The translations under genes and the position numbers were made by a program. Positions 51,204-61,333 of a DNA stretch of 64,000 bases are shown one piece after another. Source of the DNA: Triplophysa rosa (Eukaryota > Chordata > Actinopteri > Cypriniformes > Nemacheilidae); contig NC_079897.1 in NCBI RefSeq assembly GCF_024868665.1, forward strand, positions 5,629,266-5,693,265. Direction: 5' to 3'. Position 1 is the first letter of the stretch, and each line of letters opens with the position of its first letter. A model generated the notes under the pieces. That model had not been told where the DNA came from and made no database searches. It worked only from the letters and a program-made list of their open reading frames with translations.

Positions 51204-51506
51204 TAGGAGGCGGTGACATTAACATGAATAAGTCTGTGTATGACTTTATTAAAGAACTTTTAGCATTTTCTCTCTAATCAAAACCATCTACAGATTTCCA
51301 AAATCACATACTTCTTACAAAACTCTCATTTTTTTGATTGAATTTAAAATATGTGCTCATAGGAGGTTTGCTTATTTGCTTATTCACATGGCATAAACAA
51401 TGAATGTATACTATGTGAAACAATACATGTTGTAAAAGGGGCTACCCAAATAAACAAATATGTAATCTTATCAAATTGTGTTGCCCAACGCGTTCCAATA
51501 ATATGG

Positions 51507-51735
51507 GGCGGTTTCCCAGACAGGATTTAAGACTCTAATTTAAATGTTAGAGGTGTCTTGATCGAAAACAACTTACACTGACATATCTTAAAATATGCCA
51601 GTGCGATTGTTTTGTCTCAAGATGCACACAGTAATGTTTTTTTGTAAAATATGCTTTTAAAAACAACCTAAATATCCTAATTTAACTAAAGCCTAGTCCT
51701 GGATTAAAATAATCCCTGTCCGGGAAACCTCCCCA
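51507..51735. mobile_element. MITE of the TTTCCCAGAC family, inverted copy
   Basis: GGTTTCCCAGACAGGATTTA at the left and CCCTGTCCGGGAAACCTCC at the right. The interior (GTTTTGTCTCAAGATGCACA) is in the opposite orientation to the copy at 50787. Confidence 0.65.
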
Positions 51736-52179
51736 CAGTGTATGTATAGTAACCGGGATATTTAATAACTGTGATTATTGGTATTGTTTTAATAATACAC
51801 ATATGATAATACTGAAAATAAACAGTTTTACAACCTTTCTCTCTGCCTCCTCACACTTGTATTTTGAGTGTGATTTATTGTCTGAAAGTGAGAAAACAAA
51901 ATGAACAAAGTTAAGGTTGAATTTGAACAATAGCATTATTTAGGATATATACTTATAAAAAATGTGCAACATATATCACAATATATCCTTTTGGTAAATT
52001 ACTCTGCCCATGATAATCATGTCGTGAAAGTCTGATGGCAATGTAAAAATGTACCAATTCAAGGCAGTCATTATGAATACAAGTGAGCATTTGAGACAAC
52101 GTTCAGCAGTTTTATGAGCTTGTCCAATTTTAGACTATTTTAGAATAAAAAAATGTTTAGTACCAGAAATGCATTTTCT

Positions 52180-52390
52180 TTTCCTCTGCAAGGTTGCTGA
52201 AGACGATCCCAGTATTTTAGGCCACAGGTGGGATAGGCATATACACCCTGGTTAGATGGCCAGTCAATCACAGGACACACACTTTTACACTTATTACACA
52301 CCCATTCACCTAACCTGCATGTCTTTGGACTGTGAGGGAAACTTATACGCTTAACATGCAAACTCCACACAGAAAGAACTCTTGTCTCAG
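52180..52390 (-). repeat. Interspersed repeat fragment (minus orientation)
   Basis: On the minus strand: TTTCTGTGTGGAGTTTGCAT, then CAGTCCAAAGACATGCAGG and a GGTGTATATGCC tail. This sequence family is very common in teleosts. Likely the internal part of the repeat whose head is at 45892. Confidence 0.65.
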
Positions 52391-53649
52391 CCAGGACTTT
52401 TGTTGTAATTTGCACAGCTCTGGTACATGATTTTCAAGGAAAATGTGCATAAATTTGATTATGTAATGAAAAGCCTCTTGCAGGGGGCCTATGAGGTTTG
52501 CGCAATGCCACTGTATATGACGCAAGAGCCTTGTGTAGTCTGAATCTTAAGGAAATCTAATTCAAAATAAGGATTTTGACAGTCAAATGTGTCTAATTTA
52601 AAATAATCCCGCACACCATTGATTGCAGACACAAGCAGAGATCCAGATATCAGGTAGCTATATTTTTCTTTATCTGAGGTAATATTACTTTATTATTTTG
52701 CAGAGAAGTGTCATGTTTTGATTGATGATTCATTTATTGGTAATTCAAGTAATTCATTTCTGAAATTATTCTTTAAATGAAATGTGTCAGTCAGTACCTG
52801 ATGTAAGAAATAAGAAAGGCTGATAAATAAAATGTTAAGATTTGAGAGATTTATAAAGAAAAAGAAAATGTGGGTAAGACAAAACAAGCATATGCACAGT
52901 TATTTCTTGAAACCATGTGTATTCTGAAGTAGGAGAGACAGGGAGGGTTGTAACATGTTTTGTTAAGAAACATTTTGCACTGTGTCTCAAACATGATATT
53001 CCATGTTATAATATCAAATATTATTCCCATGCATTCTTGGGCACATACAGACACACTGTAGAAAATTTCTACTTATTTTAACTATAGTTCAAAACCAGCC
53101 TTACATAGGTTAAATCAAATTAGCAATAAGTCACCTGAATGTCATTTTTAAAAATGATTTTACATTTTTACAAAATAACCAAACAACAAAACGAAAGTAA
53201 AGGGCCGACAGCTACCTCGATCACGGTCAACTGCCGGCCACACAAACATAAATAAAACTTAACATAATGTCCAGGCCTGGTCCTCTCTCGTCGTACACTC
53301 CTGTCGCTCGTCCTTTTATGCTTCCGTAGCTCCTCCGTGAGAGATGCGAGACCAGTGCAATGGGCAGCTGACACTCATTATCACTCGCGTCACCGGCCTC
53401 GCACCGTTCCCTCACGGCTCTCGTCCTGCCTTCCTCGTTACATACCCCCATCGCCCAGGCTGGGGGGGTACCCACGAGACTGCCCTCTACCCCCCCCCCG
53501 GGGGGCCAGTCTCGGCGGGCCGCAGCACCTGGGGCTGGGGGTATGGACAGACGAGACGAGACGAGAGAAAAGGAGACGGAAGCACAAGGAGCGACAGGGA
53601 CGAGAGAGGAAAAAGAAAAAAAAATCTGGTCCGGTTCCCCGACACACTT

Positions 53650-54297
53650 GCTGTGTCTCATTTCGTAAGGCTGCGTCCTCCAGAGGTCTCATTAGAAGGC
53701 TGCTAAGTCATCGAGGCTGTCTCGTTTCATAAAATCAGGTAGGACTCTGCGGAGGCACCCTTCAAATGCGATCTTCTTTGACAGGAATTGGGAGGATACA
53801 TGAGCTGTATCCTTCGTTGCTAGAGATAACCCACAATTCTTTGCATGGCCAACGTCTGTTATTTGAATAAACGGCAACAGCTGCACATTCAATCAAATAT
53901 GTGGTGTTTAAATGTTAACAGTTTACAATTCGTGTCACGTTTTTAATCTTAGCAGGCGTATGTAGTAAATAGGTTTACAAGTGTTTAGTGATGTTTAAAC
54001 GTTTTGAAACAGTAAGGCAAAAATAGTGTATTTGTTTAACTCTTTTGGCATTGCTTAGAAAGTTACCAACTTTTACCTCTTAAAATCATGTAGAAATCAT
54101 TCAAATTAATTTGACAGGTGTGCGAGTGCAACGTGTTGTCATAGCAACGTGGTACTTCCTGTTTTCTTTTCTGCCAGTATGTCCTACGAAGGATGTCTCG
54201 TTTAATTCTTAGTTGAGAATCCTCCGTATACCGCGTCCTTTAGAGGATGATACCTATGGAGGACACAAGGACGCAGCCTTATGAAACGAGACACAGC
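53650..54297. mobile_element. MITE A, GCTGTGTCTC terminal inverted repeats
   Basis: GCTGTGTCTCATTTCGTAAG at the left; on the minus strand from the right, GCTGTGTCTCGTTTCATAAG. Length is 648 bp. It abuts MITE B. Confidence 0.8.
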
Positions 54298-54298
54298 G

Positions 54299-54969
54299 GC
54301 TGTGTCCCAATTCGGGGGCTGCGTTCTTTGAAGGCTGCATTTTTGAGACCGATTGCGTCACAGCAGCGCGACTGAAGGCTGGTAAGGCTGTCCCGATTCA
54401 AAGGTTGCTTTAAATGCAGCCCCAAAATGCGACCTTATTTCCATGGGTTTTTAAGGATAGAACGAATGTATCCTTCACAGCCTCGGCTATCCCGAGATTC
54501 ATTGCGCGCCTGTAACGGCTTGATTTTTTTTAATAATCATTCAAAACCTTAGTTAAATAAAAGTATGTAATTCACAAAAACGGTCCATTTCAGTGTTTTA
54601 TTATGATATATGATGTTGTTCATTAACAGTATTGGTGCATTATTGTGTTTTAAATTTCTAAGGTTGGTTAATTTAATATACTGTTGGGCTGTTTTAATCT
54701 ACATAAACGTGTCATATTCTCTAAAATAAAATATATTTTTTCTGGCTCCGTATTTGTTTTAAAAAGTCAGAAACGTCACTGCTGTGTCCTGCTGCTGTCA
54801 CCACGCAACATGAGCAGCAGGGTGATGCAATTAGGAAATCCTCCGCGAGGCTAGACCGTCTCATTTCAGTTCGGTTCTTGGACTTTTCATGCTGCGTGTT
54901 TTGAAAAACAAGTCCTCGTTTTTAAGTCAGCGACCTAAGAAGGTTGTAGCCCCCGAATTGGGACACAGC
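54299..54969. mobile_element. MITE B, GCTGTGTCCC terminal inverted repeats
   Basis: GCTGTGTCCCAATTCGGGGG at both ends in inverted orientation (right end at 54969); length 671 bp. The terminal 8 bases are shared with MITE A, suggesting related transposases. Confidence 0.8.
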
Positions 54970-56113
54970 TAGTTACTGTCGCTTGGTCCTCAGCCATCCG
55001 AGAGGCTCTTCCTCGCGGTGCCATGCGGTGGTACTGGACGCTTGGACGGCTCGATCCTCCTCCGCCCCCTGGCGGCCGGCGATGGCTCAACCGGCTGAGG
55101 GCAGTAGTGACGGGAAGTCCAGTTCTTTTCTGTGAACCGGTTCTTTCGGACAGTTTGTTTCAATGAACCGGTTCAAAAGACCGGTTCACCAATTCTTTTA
55201 CGCCCTGGCGTAATGACGTCCCTCGCCATGACGTAACGCGTCAAGTCTATGAGCATTTGAGACAACAGCCGGCCGGGATGAAAATACACTCAGCACATTC
55301 AAATATATAAACCAGTAATCATAACGTCTGTCAGTTAACACATCACCTTCACGATCTGACACTTTCTTACATATACGTTTTGCAACTAAAAGCACCCAAA
55401 TAAGCACTGTGATATGCAGCAAACTATGACATTTTAAGTCAGATAAAAAGTAAATAATTAATCTTCATCAGCGTTTTACAGAAACTGTATTATCCATGCA
55501 TAATCCAATACGATTTATTATTAAATAAACTTACGTTTTGCCAGATTGCGCCATATATTTAAGTCCTCGGTTCACATGCGCTCGTAGCATTAGCACAACA
55601 TCAGTTGTCCACACTGTTCTAGCCTCACGGTGAATCACGCATGCTCACTATCATCAGCTCACTAGTTCTCACTCAGTCAGACGTGGCCAAAAGAAACGGC
55701 GGCTCTTGGTTGCAACCGGTTCTTGACTCAAGAACGAGAACCTCTCAGTATCAGCTAGTGGTGGGCGATACTGCAAAATTTGGTATCGAACCGATACCAA
55801 ATACATATAGGGTCAGTATTGCCGATACCAATACGATACTTTTTACTTAAAAAAAATACTTTTGTGTAGGGGAGAGCAGTATGTCATTATTTCTCAGGTG
55901 AATTAATGATCAATTCTTTAGACAATATTTTTTATTAATGTATTGAAGTCACAACGCTTCTCTTCCTCTCGGCCATCCTGATCTCTCATTCAATGTGCTA
56001 TCAGCTTCGCTCACTCAGTTCGCTGCTCCTCCGCGCGTTGTGTCAGTGAGTCACGTGACGACACAACAACGAATCGCAGCAGGAGGGGGAGGAGTAGCAA
56101 AGTGGGCCAGGAT

Positions 56114-56795
56114 TAGTGATGGGAAGTTCGGATCATTTTACTGACTCGGATCTTTGAGTCTCGTTCAGCAAAATGAACGAATCTTTTTTCGAGTCATATC
56201 GTTCATTTCGTTCATTATGCAAACGTTGATCACATTACAAACAATACAAAACTATAATGCTATAAGAAACAGAAAAGATTAATTCATTGTTTACCTGGGT
56301 CTTTAGTCTATGATTAGCTCACCACACCTATCTGACAAGTCCTCGAGGTTGACTCCTTCGTTCATCACGTGACAGCGTCGTAAGCTAAACCAATGCAGTC
56401 TGAGCCGGAAAGAGAATTGATTAGTTCACCTCTCGAGTCTTCGGGTTTGATTCTTTCGTTCATCACGTGACAGCGTCGTAAGCTAAACCAATGCAGTCAG
56501 AGCCGGAAAGAGAATTGATTAGTTCACCTCTCGAGTCTTCGGGTTTGAATCGTTCGTTCATCACGTGACAGCGTCGTAAGCTAAACCTATGCAGTCTGAG
56601 CCGGAAAGAGAATTGATTAGTTCACCTCTCGAGTCTTCGGGTTTGAATCGTTCGTTCGTTCTTCTTGAATTCCAGTACAGGACCCATAGAATGTTGCGCA
56701 ATGCGCATGCGCGGCTGAACGAATCACTCTCTACGACGACTCGTTCTTCCCGAGTCACATTAAAGATTCAATCGTTCAAGAACGACCCATCACTA
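56114..56795. mobile_element. hAT element 3 (inner), 682 bp, GCCAGGAT target duplication
   Basis: TAGTGATGGGAAGTTCGG at the left; TAGTGATGGGTCGTTCTT on the minus strand at the right. GCCAGGAT occurs at 56106-56113 and 56796-56803. Nested in hAT element 2; it carries a tandem repeat. Confidence 0.92.
56343..56660. repeat. 98-bp minisatellite inside hAT element 3
   Basis: CGTTCATCACGTGACAGCG starts at 56359, 56457 and 56555, a regular 98-base period, with a partial fourth unit from 56653. The units are nearly identical. Each unit contains a CACGTG E-box. Confidence 0.92.
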
Positions 56796-57805
56796 GCCAG
56801 GATGTGAAAGCAGCGTTTGCTCAGGATTGTAGAGGTAGAAGACACGAGCAAAGTATAATGAACGTAGAGGTGAGATATTTAAATTAAAATATCGATTCAA
56901 TTACAATTGTATCGATCTGATACCAATACCAGTGTTGGCATCGATACTATCGATATTTAGATCGATCCGCCCACCCCTAGTATCAGCTGCTCGTGCTCAT
57001 TAGTTCTCTCTTCACCCCACTTCAGTTCAGTACTGTTGGGGTAACTGAATAATAAAATTGTTTCGAGTCAGAGGCACTGTCAGACACGCCAGAAAATGAG
57101 TAATTCAAGTAATTTGTGAATAAGTGTGTAGTGGAGACACGAACCATTTAGAACGAATCAGTCCGATTTGGTGAACCGGGTCGACCAGTTCACTGAAAAG
57201 ATCCGGCTCAAAAGAACAATTTGTTCGCAAACCAGCCATCACTAGAGGGCAGCCGGCAGCGAGTCCCCTGTTTCCTGCTCCTCCCCTTCACGGCGGATGG
57301 CAGCAGGCTCCGGCCCACGGCAAATGGCGATGACTCCTCCGCTGCCTCCCGGACGGCAACCGGCAGCGAGGTCTTCGTCCCATACGAATACTTGTTCCAG
57401 CACCACCGCCTCGGGCAGTCACTCGCGGACTTCCCTCGTCTGCGCTGCCCAAACTCCTCAGCAGCGAGGGCGCTCTCCTTCCTCCCAGGTTTCGGCACCA
57501 ATGTAATACTCTTCAAAGTAAGGAAGAAAGGAGGCGGGAACCGGCGAACCTTCAACCAAACTTTTAATAAAATAAACAAACAACAAAACGAAAGTAAATG
57601 GCCGACAGCTACTTCCGTATCTCCTCCGTGAGAGATGCGAGACCGGTGCAACGTGCAACTGACACTCATTATCACTCGCGTCACCGGCCTCGCACCGTTC
57701 CCTCACGGCTCTCGTCCCGCCTTCCTCGTTACATACCCCCATCTTCATCGTTACATAAGACTTCCGAGGCACATTGATGATATTTATATTTCTCTTATAT
57801 CAAAA

Positions 57806-57880
57806 TACTGTGGTAACACTTTACAATAAGGTTGTACTTGTAAACATCAGTAATAGTAATGTGTTAACTATTGTGACACT
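57806..57880. repeat. Fragment of GGTAACACTTTACA MITE
   Basis: GGTAACACTTTACAATAAGG matches the left end of the element at 27839; the right end is absent. Confidence 0.55.
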
Positions 57881-59275
57881 GTTAAAATAACGAAATGCAT
57901 TTTATTTATTGATTTAGTCTTTATTTTAGGATGACCAGGGGTCATGAAAACACACAAACACAGTTAATACACACAAATGTAAAGTGCTTAGAATTGAACG
58001 GAAAAATGTATTGGAAAAGTATACACATGTCAAAACATAAGACGTGATAAATTGCTTATAGTCACATGTTGTTTCTTGATTTAATGTAAATTTTACACTG
58101 CAATAACTTTGATTGGCCTAGAAATGTGATGTTTAAGCCTGAACTGCTCTTAATGCTGTTGCTACTGTAAATACAGTATGTGAAAACAAAGTTAATTCAC
58201 CTTTTGGTTTGTTTTTGTCTCTTCTTCACTACTGCACAGCATCAATCTTAAACTCAAGGTCAGACACAGTCATGTTTGTGATTCTTCTGTTTGCATCAAT
58301 GTTAAGCCAAGGTCAGAAAAAAACGTTACTATCCTTTGTCGTTTTTTGAAGCATTGTTAGATTGACGCCTGTGATGCCGTGACCAATGAACATTTTCACA
58401 CTCTTTTTTTCAAGGTCTTACAATAGTGAGCTATGGAGACAGTTTCATCGCAGCATTTCCAGAAAATGTGGGTTACTTCTACCCATACACTCGTAGAAGT
58501 CTAAGAGTCACAGCCCTCCATCAAGACACTTCCTTCACTGTCTTCTACAACAACACAAAAATGACAAAATCATACCTGCAGAGAGGTTCAACCACAACTG
58601 TGACATTTCCTAAAACTGCTGAAGTACATGAACTTAACTACTCCACTAATTCAATCCGAATTACCAGTACCAAAAACGTTGTAGTACATTCTTTGAGTCA
58701 GACAGATACAGGTACCATTCAAAAGAAAAATATCCAGACCAGTGTTATTCAACCCATCACAAATCTTGGCACAAACTATTTGATCCCTCCGCTAAACCAT
58801 TCAGGCCTTATCCAAACGTTCGGCGGATCCTCGGCACCCTTCTCGTCCCAAAGATACAGTTTGTTCAAATTGATCATCATCAATGCAGAGGACACAGAAA
58901 ACACTATCACGGTAGTCTGGAAAGTATCAGCCAGCGTTCAAGAAGAAAAATTAAAGATCCCGTCATACCAGCTCATCCAGATACAGGCCAGTGCCTCACT
59001 CCTGATGGTTAAGTCTAGCCATAAAGTTGCAGTGATTCTGACTCATCCATGTCTAGAAAATGCAGCCTGTAAATGCAACATGATAGTGAATCAGATTCTT
59101 CCTACACAATTTCAGGGTCAGAACTTTGTTGTGCCGTACATTCCGGGTATAACCCAGAGCCGCTTGCTTATGACATCAAATGACACGGGGATCTCACTAT
59201 ATCACAATAATGTTCAGTTACAGCCTAGTCCATCAGGCTTCCTGTCACTTTCAGATCAGACGAAATCTCAGTACT

Positions 59276-59665
59276 GTTGGACTTTAAAGGCAGTCCTGCA
59301 TGTTCAAAAATTTGAAAGAGACTTTTCTCCAAATTATATAGAAGTTTTATTATCAGATGTAAAAAGTAACAAAGCTTTGGGTTGTAAGACAATCTCCTCA
59401 CTCCACCACAAGCCAACAACAACCCAAATTATTCAAAAACACCCATATTTATTAAGTATGTGACGTCGCTCGTATCTTCTGACTCCTCCTCTGCCTTTTA
59501 AGGAGTGCTGCTCCGTTTCCACCAATAACCGTGAAGTCCTTTTTCTTAGTTCCTGTAAAATAATATTTCAAAACGTATATCCTGTGGTCAGTTGCCAGTC
59601 CTGAGGAATGTTCTCCAGGGACAGTTTCTTTTGGGGAGTGGTCTCCTAGAAACAGTTCCCTGTGG
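59276..59665. other. Unassigned sequence replacing the end of unit 6
   Basis: Begins TGTTGGACTTTAAAGGCAG exactly where unit 6 homology ends and runs to the gap. It resembles neither the lectin array nor the receptor. The TG start would suit a retroelement LTR, but only one end is visible. Confidence 0.4.
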
Positions 59666-59765
59666 NNNNNNNNNNNNNNNNNNNNNNNNNNNNNNNNNNN
59701 NNNNNNNNNNNNNNNNNNNNNNNNNNNNNNNNNNNNNNNNNNNNNNNNNNNNNNNNNNNNNNNNN
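59666..59765. other. Assembly gap (100 N)
   Basis: Exactly 100 undetermined bases, the usual placeholder for a gap of unknown size. Reading frames running through it are artefacts. Confidence 1.
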
Positions 59766-60407
59766 CTTACTTTCATTGGTCGCCCCACTGAGTGGTCCTG
59801 TATGTTACGTCACACAGCGTTTGGGATCACTTTTGTCCTCTGTATCTCTTGTGTTCTGGGTAAAACAATAGTTGTGTTAATGGCCTTTAAGGCCACACTT
59901 CCAGGAAGTAATGTCATGAAATGGTTTGGGCCTCCTCAGCAGAGACTCAGTGTTCTTGGTTTCACACTTATACAAGTGCTTATCTGTATACTTTGGCTCA
60001 CAATATCTCCACCTTTTCCTTTTAAAAATCTAAACTACGTCAAAGAAAAAATAATTTTAGAATGTAACGTGGGTTCATCTGTAGGCTTCTGGGCTGTGCT
60101 GGGTTACATTGGACTCCTTGCTATTCTATGCTTCTTTTTGGCTTTTCTGGCTCGCAAACTGCCTGATAACTTCAATGAAGCTAAATTCATCACATTCAGT
60201 ATGCTCATATTCTGTGCTGTGTGGATCACATTTATTCCAGCTTATGTCAGTTCTCCTGGAAAATTCACAGTAGCAGTAGAGATATTTGCCATTTTAGCTT
60301 CCACATATGGACTGTTATTTTGCATCTTCATTCCTAAATGCTATATTATATTATTGAAACCATACAAAAATTCTAAAAAACACATGATGGGTAAAGTACC
60401 CTCATGA
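59766..60407 (+). CDS. V2R/OlfC olfactory receptor, 3' end (TM3-TM7)
   Basis: Class C GPCR fragment open from the gap edge to TGA at 60405-60407, about 213 aa. It starts at the end of TM2 ([20 protein letters not shown]) and runs through [19 protein letters not shown], an extracellular stretch with [35 protein letters not shown] and the final helix with [16 protein letters not shown]. The ending [13 protein letters not shown] is typical of vomeronasal type-2-like receptors. In fish these detect amino acids in microvillous olfactory neurons. The 5' exons are missing in or beyond the gap. Confidence 0.88.
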   Translation, partial: LTFIGRPTEWSCMLRHTAFGITFVLCISCVLGKTIVVLMAFKATLPGSNVMKWFGPPQQRLSVLGFTLIQVLICILWLTISPPFPFKNLNYVKEKIILECNVGSSVGFWAVLGYIGLLAILCFFLAFLARKLPDNFNEAKFITFSMLIFCAVWITFIPAYVSSPGKFTVAVEIFAILASTYGLLFCIFIPKCYIILLKPYKNSKKHMMGKVPS

Positions 60408-61333
60408 GCCTGTTGATTGTAATATATTAATAGACACTATAAAATATCCAATGATATAGATATGATATGATATAGACAATTTCAATAATATAATTAAACA
60501 AGAGATTGTTACTTTTGCCCTCATATTCTAGGTTATATTATTATTATGCTGATGACTCTTTTATTAATGAATAATTTCATTTGTACCTAATAAAACGAAT
60601 ACAAAATTACACAGATTTTTGACATACTGTATATTGTTTATACAACAGTTCTTTCTGGTTCTAGAATCTGATTGGCTGAGAGCCATGCCATATTCCACTA
60701 GTATCATCATGGAAACCACTTCACCGCTTGTATCCGTGTAATGAGTCACTGATGATGGACGATGCCACATGTGAACAGGAGTTAGGTGAATGAATTTTAT
60801 AAAAGTGAACACAGGAACAAAACTGGGTAATCCAAACTTCCTTGGGTAAAAACTGATAAATCCAAAATACATCCATGAAACAGACAGAGAACAGCAAAAC
60901 ATCCACAGAACAAACAAGTTAATCCAAGGGGTATAAATCCTCCAGAGAAACAAGGGGTACAGAACTAGGTAACACAAACTTACAACTTACATTAACTAAC
61001 ATTACATTACATAACATTAATACCAGACAATAAACAAAGGGCAAGTGTGAATATACTGTATATACAGTAGTGTCTGGGTATTGGGGTGCAGGTGCAAGTC
61101 AATGATGAGGGATCTGAGGTACACCGATCTGTGGGAACATTTCCACACCTCTAAATATGCGGCACAAAACTAAATGTGATTGGTTGCTTTACCGGCCAGT
61201 TATATGGCCTCTTGGGCGGGTCTTTGCCAATGCAAGTGGCCAAAGTACACGAGACTAGATCCCAAATGGATTTAACATAATAAAAGGCAGAGTCTTTCCA
61301 TCTTCTGACAAAAGGCTCCTGCTCTGCCTTCAT
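60408..61333. other. Intergenic between receptor copies
   Basis: No gene. It contains a common repeat piece (TTCTGGTTCTAGAATCTGAT at about 60655). A TATA-like AATAAAAGGC lies about 55 bases before the next receptor's start codon, near 61279. Confidence 0.5.

Larger units (their letters stand above)
55756..56979. mobile_element. hAT element 2 (middle), 1224 bp, GTATCAGC target duplication
   Basis: TAGTGGTGGGCG at the left; TAGGGGTGGGCG on the minus strand at the right. GTATCAGC occurs at 55748-55755 and 56980-56987. The arms carry ATCGATAC-type inverted motifs. Nested in hAT element 1. Confidence 0.92.
55105..57244. mobile_element. hAT element 1 (outer), 2140 bp, GAGGGCAG target duplication
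   Basis: TAGTGACGG at the left and, on the minus strand, TAGTGATGG at the right. GAGGGCAG flanks both ends perfectly (55097-55104 and 57245-57252). Subterminal GAACCGGTTC motifs; no transposase frame. It is inserted in the leader of the LTR element. Confidence 0.92.
53172..57733 (-). mobile_element. Small LTR retroelement (minus strand), heavily interrupted
   Basis: The 5' LTR lies at 57502-57733 (minus strand TGTAACGAGGAAGG to GAGTATTACA). It is followed by a primer-binding-site-like TTGGTGCCGAAACCTGGG (57501-57484). A purine tract GATGGGGGTA precedes the 3' LTR, 53172-53442, which is truncated at its end. The 3' LTR keeps a GCATAAAAGG TATA-like box that the 5' LTR has lost in a deletion of about 105 bp. 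Removing the later insertions (53650-54297, 54299-54969, 55105-57244) leaves only about 600 bp of internal sequence with no gag or pol frame, so it resembles a non-autonomous TRIM-type element. Confidence 0.7.
52605..59463 (+). pseudogene. Array unit 6: truncated IgGFc-binding-N-like gene
   Basis: A non-coding exon ends at 52653 (AGATATCAG then GTAGCT) and rejoins at 58240. Signal-peptide exon 58272-58311 (MFVILLFASMLSQ); large exon from 58415, opening SFIAAFPENVGYFYPY with HPCLENAACKCNM. Homology to units 3-5 stops abruptly after the codons for TKSQY at about 59275. The frame runs on for some 62 unrelated codons to a TGA at 59461. The rest of the large exon and the lectin exon are missing before the gap at 59666. 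Intron 1 is 5.6 kb, inflated by nested transposons. It is either a broken gene or an assembly misjoin. Confidence 0.8.

Noticed and set aside
53227..53732. Overlapping open frames of 84-144 codons on both strands in GC-rich DNA
   Set aside because: They overlap in several frames, are rich in Arg/Pro/Ser as expected from GC-rich LTR sequence, and have no domain; explained by the LTR element.
57208..57684. 158-codon minus-strand open frame
   Set aside because: It runs from the LTR through the primer-binding-like site into the leader, so it cannot be a normal retroelement protein; no gag motif seen.
59588..59871. Open frames running through the N block
   Set aside because: Translation of undetermined bases; only the part after 59766 has receptor homology.
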